Notes under the pieces: model-generated
What the model saw: only the letters and a program-made list of their open reading frames with translations
Told to the model about the DNA's origin: nothing
The model's database searches: none
Translations under genes and position numbers: made by a program
Origin: Paramacrobiotus metropolitanus
Taxonomy: Eukaryota; Tardigrada; Eutardigrada; Parachela; Macrobiotidae
Direction: 5' to 3'
Assembly: GCF_019649055.1 (NCBI RefSeq)
Contig: NW_026570227.1
Location: 930,001-994,000, forward strand
Length of the DNA stretch: 64,000 nucleotides
Part shown: positions 1-12,434 of the stretch, piece by piece
How the letters are laid out: the number at the start of each line of letters is the position of its first letter
How positions within the stretch are numbered: the first letter of the stretch is position 1

Positions 1-1792
1 TATACATAACCGGCTGAAAAGAATCGATCGTCATCTCTTCGTATGTTGGTAAATTTTTCAGACAGTATTCCAGCGATAGTGCCACGAGCGACGGTAAATT
101 CGTGAACGTGTCCTCCTGCGACGTCCGGATGGTTGTATTCCGGAACAAAATCTGTCGCAGCTTCACTGAGTTCTCAAAATCGTTTTTCATAATAACCAGA
201 TCGGAGCAGTTCAAAGTCATAAACTCCAGAAGATTTGTCCAGTACAAACTGCGAAGGCTTTCTGTGGCTCGCTCTTTTACGCAATTGCGCAGCCGAAATA
301 TGACGATCCGCTTACGGATCGGCGCCATATCGCTGAACGTAGTTGAAGTATGTGCTATCCTCAAGGTTCATTATGACCGGTCGAACTGGTAGTCGGATCA
401 TCGCAGTTACCGCACGATGGGTGCGCTCTAAACCCGCGTTCCTGGTATTGCAGTAGCCGTAGTCGTAAATTTCGTATGCGAGACGTGTACTGTTCTCTCC
501 ACAATCATGCCGTAAGCAGTCGCATAATTCCTGCGTAGCACATTCTTCCGCGGACAAGGGTTCGACAGAGAACTCGGGATATCTATCATCCGCATCTGTA
601 TCGTTGGCGTTACCAGGCTGCCATGTTTCTATATCTGAAAACAAAATAAACAAGAACCGCTCGAGACTAAATCTTTTGATCTGGTGTACGCTATACAAAA
701 TAAAATTAATTTTTGTTCGCTCGCTTGTCTGTGTGCTTCTTGATTTCTTGCTTTATGAGAAGGTAAACAGTACGATTGTTTTGCCATTAGTGAGCGCAGT
801 TGTATACTTACAAAGGTCATCGTTAACAGAGAATCGCTCTTGTTGGAAATCTGTAGACGCTACTCCGCTAGGAAACGGTTTTGCTGCGCAATCGACGGGC
901 AAATAAATATCGCTTTTATTCCTGGGATCACGGCCCCATCGAAAAGGATAGATTTGGTACGCTTCATATTCCTGTGCGCTCTTCAGCAGATGCTGCATTC
1001 CCGGAACCATTCGAAAGTTTCACCGCAATGCAGCTCTTTTAAGTGCGCTCGAATTTCGCTGCTGAATGACGGCATGCGTGCTAACCCGGCTTCCAATGAC
1101 AGCAACCGCAACGCGGGAAGATCGGTAAATGTATCTCTTTCCAGTGACTGAATGGTCGTGTTGACAAAATTGATCACGCGAACTTTCAAGGACGACCGGA
1201 AATCTGCACGGCAAAATTTCAAACTATAGCAGTTTTCTAAGGACAATTCCAGCAGATTGGACAAGCGTAATGCAGGCAATTTCCCAGTTGCGCGAGCGGA
1301 TGTACAGTTGTAAAAGAGAATCCGATGACCTGATTGTGTACCGGAGCGATATTCTGGAACACCACTTGTTCGCCGTCATTAAGTGCGACCCATACGGCTC
1401 GCAAGGGACGCCTGGCAAATGCCGTCGCCATTCGTTGAATTTCGGATGTGGCGTTGCTGTCACAACTGATTTGTAATACCGGACTACTAGGACAATTACT
1501 GGCTAGGGTTTCCCGCGACCGACAGTTATCAGTAAACTGCATGCGACACTGATCCTGTGCCATTGGTTCGGCCGAGAAGATCGGGAAAGGTACTGGTGCA
1601 AGATCCGGATTGGAATTCTCGTTATCTGGATATATAATGAACAAGGGATACTTGTAGATTATTAAAGGTAAAACTATTAAAACTAATTTTAGAACAGGTT
1701 TGGTGATTGCATTTTTAAATTCGTTTCATACCGTCTGCAGACGAAAATGGATAACAGATTAACATGATGATGGCCACCCACGGAATATCCAT
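1..1792 (-). pseudogene. LRR1: two-module secreted LRR-like gene, frameshifted and cut by the window start
   Basis: Exon 1 is 1792-1732 and encodes a signal peptide (starts MDIPWVAIIMLICYPF). Exon 2 is 1625-812 (module A) and exon 3 begins at 634 and runs off the window (module B). All junctions are phase 1 with GT/AG ends. Module A starts with the family motif FPIFSAEPMAQDQC, has short LRRs (QSLERDTFTDLPALRLLSLE) and a cysteine-rich cap (LHCGETFEWFRE). It is broken: the frame changes near 1300, and near 1010 a short deletion removes the tryptophans present in the sister copies (WFREWWEN). Module B loses frame near 330, just before the motif FSDMAPIRKRIV. Compared with the intact LRR5 gene at 26.6-28.7 kb this copy has at least three lesions, so it is probably a pseudogene. 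Function of the family is unknown; secretion is inferred from the signal peptide and many N-glycosylation sequons. Confidence 0.7.
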
Positions 1793-3330
1793 GTTGTGTG
1801 TGAGAACCTTGTGCCGGCGTTAAACAAAGAAGTTGCTTGAGCTGAGCTTGTTCAAAGGGATCGAAAAAACAAAAAACAGCTAAGTATATTTCATGCACGA
1901 TGCTAACTGCGAAACAGTGTAGATCACGAGCTTTTATTCAAGACACTTCCGTGTTTTCCTCTAAGTGATTTACCCTGGATTTACTGTCACACAAGCGTAC
2001 CTTTTTGCTTGTTAATGCAGCTGATGATACTTCCGGAACTGACAGCAAAGCATTCTCGCAAATGCAATAAAACTTTTTCTGAGCCTGTGGAACTGGTTTC
2101 ACGTCTCAGGAGTTGCTAATCAGTCTTGGAGTTTGCAGTTTAACAATCGCAAGACCGCCATAAATTTCCTTACTTGTGCCGCAGGTTACTAGGGTAGTAG
2201 GTAACTGCTTTGTTAATAACGTGGCTTCGCTTTATCCCTTGCGTTAGCTGTGTTTTTTATGAGAAAAGGAATTTCAAAACCAAAACATATTCTGAAGAGC
2301 AGTGTTCGTCGAAGCTAGCTTTCTTTTCCAAAACACTTCGTCGAAGCTAGCTTTCTTTTTCTTGGGATCATTTCAAAAGCCAGTCTTTAGTTATCGGATA
2401 TGCGTTACCGTCATCTTATGTTCTCCAATTGTGATTCTGATTAGCTTGTCTGCTACTGCGAATTTATGTACCTAGGGCAAAGTACCATGATTATGAATGA
2501 CTGCTTTATTACCATCAGACTAACCGGTCGACAAAACAGAATGCATTGTGCGCACATACCTCCCGGAAGTTATAACGACATACTAAATAGTTAATCAGCT
2601 TCACAATAGTTCCCGTTATTGTAATGCACACTGCTGAATAAATCATGACCACACACGTTAATCAAATGCTTCAAGTATGTAATATATATTTCCATAAAAC
2701 CTAGTCAGCCAATGGTATGATGCCGGATCGCGAAACTCATTTTGCTGCTTCGTCTGCAAACTCTTTGACCTAATCTCCTGGCTTTTTTTGCTTTTGGTTG
2801 CTGGTAAATAAAAACGTGTCTGGTTGCTGGCCCTATCAGAATGATGTAAATTGTTTGACCCTTAATGTACGCCGTTTGGCACGAAGTAGTAATTAATCAT
2901 CAAGTAATCTGCCTTTGATTACCCTGTCAACGCTGATAACCGCGACGGCATGAGAATACACTTTAACTGCACAACAACAGTTGTTAGTAAACTGAATCGT
3001 TTCAAAAAAGCAATGACCGTACGATAACTTATCAAATACTAAGTGCACCAGTTTTGCTCTGTATCGCCATTCGTCGTAAAGGCTGTATGTAGTCTAAGCA
3101 ATTAAACACTTGAGTGACTGATCCAAGATCCTGCATGCCTTGTGAATTTAGCACTTTCGAGCCACTCATCGCGGTACTTAACTTCCTGCAGTTTAAAGGG
3201 CAGACTACAGAAACCATGACGGCTACCCTTGATCCCTGTACAAACGAAACGGTAGGTTACTATACTATGAATACTGCATGTCCTTCCCTGTGTCCAGCGT
3301 CCAGTTACGCGATTTGATATTCCCTTGCAG
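1793..3330. other. Intergenic stretch without a recognisable gene
   Basis: No ORF here resembles any family in the window. It holds one short tandem duplication (2305-2360, listed separately). It contains the upstream side of LRR1 (-), but I see no convincing TATA element or other site. Confidence 0.5.
2305..2360. repeat. Two-copy direct repeat, period 33 bp
   Basis: The unit TTCGTCGAAGCTAGCTTTCT followed by a T-rich run occurs at 2305 and again at 2338, separated by about ten bases. It contains the palindrome AGCTAGCT. No gene is associated with it. Confidence 0.8.
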
Positions 3331-4640
3331 AAACTTTACATAGAAATGCGAGAATTAGTGAACACGCTGAATTCCGACAATGTATCGTCCATAAGGGCAT
3401 CCCTGATAGATCTGCGTTGCTTTGACACGGCGGAGCGTTTGACGGCCACGGCGGCGCGCATTGTGCATAAGGTTCGACAACTCATTATTATTCTGTTATT
3501 ATCTTGTATGCTCATTTGTTAGCCCAATACCGGCGCATACCGTAGGCACTAGCCGATCCACATCTGGCAAAAACGTGCGCCGCACTCTGTTCCCGATTGG
3601 CAGATATGAAAACAAAGGATTCCACTGACATGAAAACGAAGGCTTCCGCGGGCGTAGGCAAACGTGGTAAACCGCTGCAATTCCGCACCGTTGTACTCCG
3701 CCGCACGCAGAAAAGTTGGGAAAAAGCCGACCGAGATTATTCTACTAGAAAAAAGCCGACCGAGAGTACTTTGGAAGGTGACATCCTGCTTTACGGGGAT
3801 TCAGAATCGCGGCGATTGAAGTGGACTCTTGCTGCTTGGCTTGTAGCCGGTAAATGCTTAAACGGGACTTCTTATCTGGCTTTTGCGTTTTCAACCGCTA
3901 ACCCGTTGATTATTTAACTTTTGTAGATTTTTAGCGCAGCTGCATGCCAACGGTTTATTCACTGATGACGTCGTTATTTCAATTCTGCACAAATTACACG
4001 TAGAGAGATGTGTAGATGTTAACGAAGCAAGAGTTGAATGCATGTGCATCATACTGCAGATATGTGCTCCGCACATTAAGCAACAAGTAAGCGGAATTCT
4101 TTATACTGTACACTTCAGTCTTCAGAGGGTATATCGTAATGCTTTACTGTGTTGTGATTAAAAAAGTGTCAAGGTCTTCTTCAAGCAGCTATGCAAAATA
4201 ATCGACGCTGATAAGGTGACGTCGCCACGTATCCGTTCCATGGTGGAAAAAGTGGTTACTGGAAGGAGAAAGAAATATAATTTTCCAAGCACTACCGCAG
4301 TTACACCAGTAAAGCTAAGCAGAAGAAAAAACACGGGGTTGACAAGGCTCCGATTTTTTTAGCGCCACGGCTTAGGAGCGATCAACCACCACCCTATAGT
4401 AGACACCACTCTGTCCAGCCGTTGCTGCCAGGTGGGAAACGGAAAGTCTTGGGATTATTGGTAAGCAGTTGTCGCTTAATCGTGTAGCGATCGATCTCAC
4501 TGAAATAGGATTATGTTTTTAGGCCGATTCGGCACATGGTCACGCGCTAATGCCAAAAGGCGGACTAGGCAGTAGGCACACAGCGACCTGCTTGGAGCGC
4601 CGGAAGCAGAGTGACCTTCCGAAGCAATGCAAACTCGACC
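3331..4640 (+). pseudogene. eIF4G-like copy 1, decayed MIF4G gene
   Basis: Exons are recognisable by comparison with copies 4 and 5. At 3331-3471 an exon reads KLYIEMRELVNTL...LRCFDTAERLTATAARIVHK, the first MIF4G helices. From 3546 an exon opens ALADPHLAKTCAALCSRLAD and contains FRTVVLRRTQKSWEKAD. At 3927-4088 an exon reads FLAQLHANGLFTDDVVISILHKL...CAPHIKQQ. At about 4168-4360 lies VKVFFKQLCKIIDADKVTSPRIRSM. From about 4345 there are degraded pieces of the linker exon. The second exon does not reach its expected end in frame, the acceptor before 4168 is poor, the linker holds stops, and no first exon or MA3 exons are found. I read it as an old relic. eIF4G MIF4G domains bind eIF4A in translation initiation; this copy probably makes no such protein. 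Confidence 0.7.
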
Positions 4641-4644
4641 AGGT

Positions 4645-5561
4645 TAGCTTTGTTAGTTTTTCTGCTGAACTTTGTTGGCAATTTTCATGCGGTACTAGTA
4701 GATTTTTTAACAGTTAAGCACCGAACACACACAGCTGCATATTTATAAGTATAATTGCAGTCAGCATTCTATACATTACCTTTTTATTGCCGTATACCTG
4801 GTTTTCAGTTCTTACGGTATACTCGTAATAATGTATTTTTACGCTGGCAAACTTTGTCGGACCAAGGGTAACCGTAAAAGATGCGTGTAGCAGTCTCATT
4901 CGCATACATAGATGCCCACCCAACCGCCTTTAAGATGTTCGCACAGTGTAGGTTTACGTTTGTACAGGTTACCACAGGCTTTACCGAAAGACATTTCCGT
5001 GGGATGCTCTACAACACAGATGGTATCGGACGTAGCAATATATAACCAGGCAATTAACAAGAAGTTGGATGGGGAAAACGGTGATAGAGAAGACAAGGAG
5101 GGAGCACTCTTAATAGGTTTTTAAAGTGTACAGATACCGAACTACTTTTGAGACTTCTTGCATTCTGTGGCCAGATGACCCTGATACATTATACATGCAT
5201 TGTAAATACATTGGTGAAGAACGATATGTGCGAGCAGCATCCGGTTGGGAAGATTTAGGTAATTTTTATTATTAACTGAGATTCAATGCGCCAAAAGTTG
5301 TTTTATGGACAGAGCTTTAAAGTTTGCATGTTAATGCACTGTGTGTAAATTTCAGGATTATAGCAATTTAATCAGATTTCATTTCAAATCTCAAATTGCA
5401 AAAAAATGCCAGACCTGACAAAAGCTACAGTAGATCGAACGTTTCTACCACCGGCGAGATGTGAAAAGGCAGCAGCTGGGTCTAAATGAATATATTATAT
5501 GATAGCATCGTTGTTGTCGACATTGCTGTATCTTTACATCGTCACTTCACGATTGCCATAT
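4645..5561. other. Intergenic stretch between eIF4G-like copy 1 and LRR2
   Basis: A 70-codon ORF at 4912-5124 (+) has no recognisable motif and no paralogue in the window, so I do not call it. Otherwise this is AT-rich sequence downstream of two convergent genes. Confidence 0.45.
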
Positions 5562-7573
5562 TTATTCGCAATCAGGTTCGTGCAGCGAGAAGCTTGTTGC
5601 ATTGAAGTCGACAAAACCGTTCTCCGACTTGACTTTCACGCAATCAACCGGCAGATATAACCGCCAGGGTCTTTCATAGGTGCTGCTCCATGACCCGGCT
5701 GGACTGAACACTTCTCCATCCTCGGCGGAACGCAGTAAAGCCGTATTATTGCTCCACCATCGACGAAATCCGGCAAACTCACAACTGCAGTGCAGTCTAA
5801 ACAAATAATCTCGAATTCTTCCATCTAATGGCACATCTGTCATATCGAATTCTATCGAAAGGACGCGTAAGTCAGGCAGACTGGCGAAAGCGTTCCCGTC
5901 CAGTGCACGGATGGTCGTATTATAGAACGTGATATCTCTCAGTTTCGCTGAATACTGGAAATCCGCCTTTTTCACCACAAGGTCCGCACAGTGCCACGTA
6001 TTGTACTCCAGGAGATTTGGAAGCATGAGCTGCCTAAGCTTATCGTTGTCACGTTTACCTGTGCAGTTCTTGAAACTATATTGGACGATTTGACGCCGGA
6101 CTGGAGCAATGTCGGCAAATGTGACCGGTGTCTTACCGAGGAGTTCAAGACCAACCGCACGCAGCGGAAGCTTGGCTATGGCAATCACTACTCGCCTTAT
6201 ATGATGTACACTACTTTCGTTGTTGCAGTCGGCACCCACAATCTGATATAACCCGGCATCCGGTGACGCGGTACAGTTCGCATAAGGAATGTCGTTGGGC
6301 AAACAAAGACATTCGGCCTGCAAAGCGCATTCTTCCGGGGTCATTATCCCCAGGGAAAAGTCAGGAAAATCTTCATTCTCAAAATTCCCCTTCTTGCATC
6401 CGTCGCGCCACTTATTCACATCTGAAACTTCTTAGTTGTACTCACAAATAAATTTAAAATAAACAGTGAAACATCGCAGAATGATTTTACGACTTCGAAT
6501 AAGATTTAAATAACTATTTATTTGCCGAGTAGTAACACAAATTGTTCAAAAATCTAAAATTCAACAAATGAATATTCAAATTTTGTAATCTGCAGATTAC
6601 AAATTATCTCAAAAGTAAAGTTTTCATGCTTCAAATTCACCTAATTCTTACATGGATCGTCGTTTATCGAAAATCTTTCTTGGGTGAAATCAATAGAGTT
6701 GTTGCCAAGTGGAAAAGGATCAGCAGCGCAATCAAAAGGAAGATAAAGTTCCCTTTTCACCGCGGCTATGTTGTAATGAGAGTTCGTGCGGATAGCGTAC
6801 GTATCGCTCTCGCTAACATTTCTTAACAGTCTCTCTGTACTGAGAAATTGTCGCAGCCATGCATAATCACATCCACAATGCAACCGCTTCAGATAATCTC
6901 GGAGTTCATCGTTAAACACCTCCATCTGGTACAAGTAATACTCCATTGACAACAACCGCAATCCTGGCAAGTCAGTAAAGGTGCCCTTTTCCAGATATTG
7001 CAATGTGGAGTTGGCAAATTGAATCATTCTGATTCGGAGTGACTGCCAGAAATCCGCTTTTTTAACCACTAAACCGTAGCAGTTATATGTTGTAAAATCC
7101 AATAAGTTAGCCAGGCGCAAGTCGTACAGTTTACCCGTTGCCCGAGCAGAGGTGCAATTGTAATATTCGAATGAAACGATTAACTTTCTTACAGGTGCCA
7201 CCGTGTTAAAAGTCACTTCGTCGCTGTCGTACAGGGTCAAGTCGATAGCTCGCAGTGGAGGCTTTGACAGGGACACAGCCAGTTGCTGAATTTCCGAGGC
7301 ATTAGCGCTGGCGTTGCAGTTCAGTGCCAAGCCCTGGTACATCGTGCAGTTAGCCGTCGTGTAAAAGTTGTCAGTATAGTTCGGCTGACAGTTGGCGGTG
7401 AACTGCATCCCACACTGGTCACGCGTCATTGGCTCCGTGGAAAAGACTGGGAACTCTTCCGGAACTAGTGCTGAAAACCGGCCGTTTTTGCTGTCAGTGT
7501 ATCCATAACTGAAAGTATTGTGCAGTAGTAGCAGAACAACGAGCAAACCGAAATACGAGAAAATGGAATTCAT
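5562..7573 (-). CDS. LRR2: two-module secreted LRR-like protein
   Basis: Two exons, 7573-6652 and 6421-5562, joined in phase 1, give 593 aa. I chose ATG 7573 because the signal peptide begins there (MNSIFSYFGLLVVLLLLHN) and the same start is kept in LRR3. Module 1 (about aa 20-307) has the opening motif FPVFSTEPMTRDQC, a conserved PPLRAIDLTLYDS segment, short LRRs ending in YLEKGTFTDLPGLRLLSME, and a cap LHCGCDYAWLRQFL resembling an LRR C-terminal cap. Module 2 (about aa 308-593) repeats the plan with FPDFSLGIMTPEEC, ALDGNAFASLPDLRVLSIE and LHCSCEFAGFRRWW, ending in a final Cys-Glu. No membrane segment follows, so a secreted or surface-associated protein is inferred. If the intron were retained the first module would stop four codons past the junction (PCKN-stop), so a one-module isoform is possible. 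It is an inverted duplicate of LRR3. Molecular role unknown. Confidence 0.8.
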
Positions 7574-7712
7574 GGTGCAGTTGACATTAATTATTTGGAG
7601 AAAGACCTGTTCGGATGGATGTTGTTGCGAAATCGCAGTAATGATTTGCACTTCCTGTTAACAGAAAGCACAAGTGAACAGAGCAACTGCCACTAAATTG
7701 CATCCGTTATAG

Positions 7713-7718
7713 CTTATA
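7713..7718 (-). promoter_or_regulatory. Putative TATA-like element of LRR2
   Basis: On the minus strand the sequence reads CCTGGTATAAGCT about 140 bp upstream of the LRR2 start. The inverted-duplicate flank of LRR3 has GCTGGTATAAAAG at the matching place, and the upstream block GAAAATGATAAATGAGTCTT is identical in both flanks. The conservation between arms could simply reflect recent duplication. Confidence 0.4.
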
Positions 7719-7989
7719 CCAGGCTTTTATGAACATAGAAGACTCATTTATCATTTTCTGATTTTCCTTGCGGCTTCAACTAACAGCCAACGTCTGCCGC
7801 ACAACAATTATTGACACTGAGCAGCCTCGTACCTGGATCAATAACGTTGTCACGCGTATACTGCCTCGTAATACGTGTTAATCTATCCACCGTGGCTTTT
7901 TGCTTCCAAGCAAAGCAAGAATTCTTCGTGATGCAGATGATGCACAGATGATGCACAAGGGCGGACGTGCTGCGCGGCCAACAATTTCT

Positions 7990-9600
7990 TTTCCATTTTT
8001 GTAATTATTCTAGTGAAGTATGATTAATCACTATCGAACATTCGGCAAATAAAATGCTAATTCAGAAATATACAGAACCTATTTATATGCAAAGAGTTTC
8101 AATATCAGTTTTGACTCAAGGACGGAAGGCGTCAATCGACATTTTGTGGAAGCTAAAATCTGGTGTTGCCGTAATACGGTCTGCAGTTTTCTGCACTCTT
8201 TATTGTAACCCGTAAGAACCTTTAATAAGTATCATGATACGAGTACAAACTATGTACCAAAACGAAACAGCATTTATAACAGAAACACTTCCTCTATGCT
8301 ATCTTGATCGGGGATCAAGATTGCATTGCAACACGTTTTACCTTTATAATTATGCAGTTCTGTATTTCTGCAGACTTATGATACCGCTTAATAGCCAACT
8401 ATGCCATTTGTTTGCGCCTCAAAAAAATGGCACATTTGACTATAAATTTTTGAAAGTTGCATGTTACTCGTACGTGGATGGCACCAAAAGATTACCAAGC
8501 TCACTGCACATTGTCTCACGACTGTAGTAATAATGAAGATTCGTTTACACATAACACTGTGGTGAAGACATTCTGTTATGAATAACTTGTTAGTACACGA
8601 TTATTCCATTCAGTACTCTGTACTCGAATTAATTTTCCACTTTGAACACAATCATTAGGGTAAGCTGTTATTTGTTGAAAAATAGGACAACAGTGTTCAT
8701 GTTCGGACACCGCTGTAACGTAGCGAATTGTGATTTGTAGGTAGCAGTCTTCGCTGTGTTCATGTTTGCACATGCAACTGTGTTTCCACATGCAACGTTT
8801 TGCTGTGTTCATGTCTTTGGTCAGTTACTGGCAGCCACGCTGAACAGACATATGGCCCAGCTTAATCAACATGAAGTATGGGAAAATGATTCCTTGAGTT
8901 ATTCAACAATCAAAGTCGCTAATGTACTATGTACGAGGTAATTACGAGTACATGTCAAACTCCCAATGCAGCTGTTAACAGTGATGAAATTTTCAGGCTC
9001 GATCGATTGCCTTGTGACTACCTAAGAGGCGTTGGAGCTTTTTACCGGACGACCATAACTCTGGAGATAACAACGGTGCCGGTCACAGATCATATCACTA
9101 AATTCACCTCGGTTGGAGCGTTTCCCATAATAAAGATAGCCAAGCGCGCCACGATCCCATGACAGGCTTGGTGCTCCAACTAGAGTCAGTACTAAAACCA
9201 GCGGTTCCCTGTGTGCATAGTAAATTACGAGTGTTATACTGTTTGTGGGACGTGTTCAAGATGCGGCTCTGTGGGGCATATTGTTAGTTTTACCCTTTAC
9301 TGTGGTCGCATTGGCTTTTCCGTCCAATTGCCCACTGTTTTCTTTTTTTCTTTAACTTTGTGTGCTGGAAAAGTTGCCCTGTATGACTTTTTTTTGTTAA
9401 ACATTTTCATTTTTATCTGCGTGTAGTCTTAACTACAGTCTGTGTTTGTGGTGCAACTGATGTTAAATAAAATTTCCGGATGCGATTAATGTCTGGTAAT
9501 AATTTCCGGATGCGATTAAGGCGTAATAATTTTTCACTCACCGAACTTCCGACGGTTATTAATTACTGTCAAGTAATTAGCAACGGTTAGTGGAAAGAGA
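7990..9600. other. Unique spacer at the centre of the inverted duplication
   Basis: This is the loop of the inverted duplication and has no match in either arm. It holds ORFs of at most 97 codons (for example 8234-8527 on +) without recognisable motifs, and one two-copy repeat at 9471-9519. I see no gene. Confidence 0.5.
9471..9519. repeat. Two-copy direct repeat, period 30 bp
   Basis: AATTTCCGGATGCGATTAA occurs at 9471-9489 and 9501-9519 as exact 19-bp copies. Confidence 0.85.
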
Positions 9601-9893
9601 ATCGTTGGCCGCGCAGCAGGGTGCCCACGCTTGGGCATCATGCCACGGAGAATTCCGGTTTTGCTTGCAAACATCAAACCACGGCGGGTAGATTAACAGA
9701 TATAACGAGGTACAGTACTCGTGACAACGTGGTACCAGCCTGCTTAGAACGATTCAAATTTCGTCGAAGTGCGGCGTTAGTCGTTAAGAAACTGCTGTGT
9801 CAATAATTGTTTTCGGTAGACGTCCGTTGCTAAATAATGCCGGGAGAAAATTCGAAAATGATAAATGAGTCTTAGATCTTCATAAAAGGCTGG

Positions 9894-9900
9894 TATAAAA
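9894..9900 (+). promoter_or_regulatory. Putative TATA box of LRR3
   Basis: TATAAAA lies about 117 bp upstream of the LRR3 ATG, in a flank conserved with the inverted copy upstream of LRR2. Position and sequence fit a core promoter element; there is no transcript evidence. Confidence 0.5.
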
Positions 9901-10016
9901 GATGCAGTTTAATGGCAGCATTTTTGTTATCCAATAACAGGAAGTAGAAATTGTTAATGCGATTTCGCTGCAGCATCTTGTTCATTTTTTTCACTTTTTA
10001 TTTTGCCAGCTGCACT

Positions 10017-12066
10017 ATGAATTCTGTTTTCTCGCTTTTCGTTCTGCTAATTGTTCTGCATGGTCCACTCGGTTATGCATACAGCGACAACAAAAAGGGT
10101 CAGTTTACTGCAGCAATGCCGGAAGAGTTCCCTGTGTTTTCCACCGAGCCAATGACACATGACCAGTGTGGCATGCAGTTCACCGCTAACTGTCAGCCGA
10201 ATTATACTGACTACTTTTACACCAGGGTTAACTGCACGCAGTATCAAGGTTTGGCTATGTTTTGTAACGCCAGTGCCAGTGCAACGGAAATTCATCAACT
10301 GGCTGTATCCCTATCTCAACCTCCGCTGCGAGCTATGGACATGATCCTGTACGACAGTGAGGAACTGAACTTTGAAACGGTGGCGCCTGTTAGAAAGTCG
10401 ACAGTCATTTTGGAATTGCGCAACTGTGTGTCCGCTCGCGCAACGGGGAAACTGTACGAGCTGGGGATGCCTAATTTATTGGATTTTACCACATATAACT
10501 GCTACGATTTAGTGGTTAAAAAGGTGGATTTCTGGCATTCGCTCCGCCTAAGAATGATTCAGTTTGCCAACTCCACATTGCAGTATCTGGAAAAGGGCAC
10601 CTTTACTGATCTGCCAGGACTGCGGTTGTTGTCAATGGACGGGTACTTGGATCAGATGGAGGTCTTTAACGATGATCTGCAAGATTATCTGAAGCGCCTG
10701 CATTGTGGATGTGACTATGCATGGCTGCGACAATTTCTCAGCACAGACAGACTTCTAATAAGAAATATTACTGAAGGCGATACGTACGCTATCCGTACAA
10801 ACTCCCACAGAAACGCAGCCGCGGCGAAAAGGGAACTTTATCTTCCCGTTGATTGTGCTGCTGATCCTTTTCCACTTGCCAATAACTCTATTGATTTTAC
10901 TCAAGAAAGGTTTTCCGTGAACGAGGATCCGTGTAAGAATTAGGAGAACTTGAAGTGCCAAATCGTCACCTTTCAGATAACTTGTAGTCTGTAGATTACA
11001 GTACTGAATTTGTTGATTATTAATTTGTTGAAATCTATATAGGTATCAGTTTATGTCATTATTCAGCACGACTGAATTAATTATTTGATACTTAATCGAA
11101 GCTATAAAATTTGTCTGTGATATGGAATATGGATTAAACCTTTATTAATTTTATTTTATGTTAAATTTATTTGTGCGGAGCTGTCAGTACAACTAAGTAC
11201 TTTCAGATGTGAATAAGTGGCGCGACGGATGCAAGAAGGACAAATTTGAGAATGAGGCTTTCCCGGACTTCTCCCTGGAGACAATGACCCCGGAAGAGTG
11301 CGCTGTGCAGGCCGAATGTCTCTGTGCGCCCAGCGACATTCCGTATACGAACTGTACCGCGTCACCGAATGCCGGGTTATACCAAATCGTTGATACCGAT
11401 TGTAACAACGAAAGCAGTACAAAGCATATAAGGCGAGTGACGACCGCTATAGCCAAACTGCCGCTACGTGCGACTAGTCTTTTACTCTTTGGTAAGTCAC
11501 CGATCACCTTCAGCGATATCGCTCCAGTCCGGCGTCAAATTGTCCTGTATACTTTCATGAACTGCACCAGTCCGCGTGACAATGATAAGCTTAGGCAGCT
11601 GGTATTTCCAAATCTCCTTGAGTACAATATGTGGCACTGTGCAGACCTTGTCGTGAAAAAGTCGGATTTCCAGTATTCTCCGAAACTGAGGGACATCACG
11701 TTCTATAATACGACCATCCGTGCACTGGACGGAAACGCTTTCGCCAGTCTGCCTGACTTACGCATCCTCTCAATAGAATTCGACATGACAGATGTCCCAT
11801 TCGACGGAAGGATTCGAGATTATTTGTTTAGACTGCACTGCAGTTGTGAGTTTGCCGGATTTCGTCGATGGTGGAGCAACAATACAGCTTTACTGCGTTC
11901 CGCGGAGGATGGCGAAGTGTTCAGTCCAGCCGGGTCATGGAGCAGCACCTATGAAAGACCCTGGCGATTGTATTTGCCGGTTGATTGCGCAAAAGTCAAG
12001 TCGGAGGACCATTTTGTTGACTTCAACGCGACAAGTTTCTCACTGAATGAACCTGCTTGTGAATAA
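10017..12066 (+). CDS. LRR3: two-module secreted LRR-like protein, inverted twin of LRR2
   Basis: Exons 10017-10932 and 11207-12066 join in phase 1 and give 591 aa. The protein starts with a signal peptide (MNSVFSLFVLLIVLHGPLGYA). Module 1 shows FPVFSTEPMTHDQC, YLEKGTFTDLPGLRLLSMD and LHCGCDYAWLRQFL. Module 2 shows FPDFSLETMTPEEC, ALDGNAFASLPDLRILSIE and LHCSCEFAGFRRWW and ends in Cys-Glu. Both modules are rich in N-x-S/T sequons and paired cysteines. The donor GTAAGA at 10933 and acceptor TTTCAG at 11201-11206 match those of LRR2. Amino-acid identity to LRR2 is visibly high throughout, so the duplication is fairly recent and both copies look functional. The family role is unknown; a secreted recognition or matrix protein is a guess from the LRR fold. 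Confidence 0.8.
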
Positions 12067-12434
12067 ATATGAGTTAACTGGAGATGTAAATATACAGTAC
12101 AGTGATTCACTACAGCAGCGGTATCATCCGGCTCATTTTGACACACCCGTTCATATCTCCTCACATACGCTGCTAATGATACGCTCATCTCGCCAGTGCA
12201 GGAAATGCTCGATCTATATAAAAATTTAATTATAGTGTGTTTTTTTAAGATGATTAGGATTATATTTGTGATGATATTTGAAAGTCCGATTATATTGTTG
12301 CAATTGTTATTTTTGAATTTATGTGCAATGCATTAAAATGCAAATTTTAAAGACTTTTCCATAAGAGAACTGTGGGTGTTATGAAATTTCATTTGGTGAG
12401 AAACTTACTAAAGTGAGTAGTTTTTTTCCATTAA
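12067..12434. other. AT-rich intergenic sequence downstream of LRR3
   Basis: No coding signal. The right part (12386-12412) carries a sequence that recurs at 14021-14047 on the other side of the LINE relic. Confidence 0.45.

Larger units (their letters stand above)
5562..12066. repeat. Large inverted duplication with arms of about 2.4 kb
   Basis: The left arm is about 5562-7990 and the right arm about 9600-12066. Each arm contains a complete two-exon LRR gene, its intron, and about 400 bp of 5' flank, in opposite orientations, so the genes are divergent. Flank similarity ends near TTGGCCGCGCAGCA on the right arm (about 9608) and its reverse complement near 7980. The central spacer of about 1.6 kb is not duplicated. 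The final exons of the two arms have identical length (860 bp). The intron lengths are 230 and 274 bp. Confidence 0.85.
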
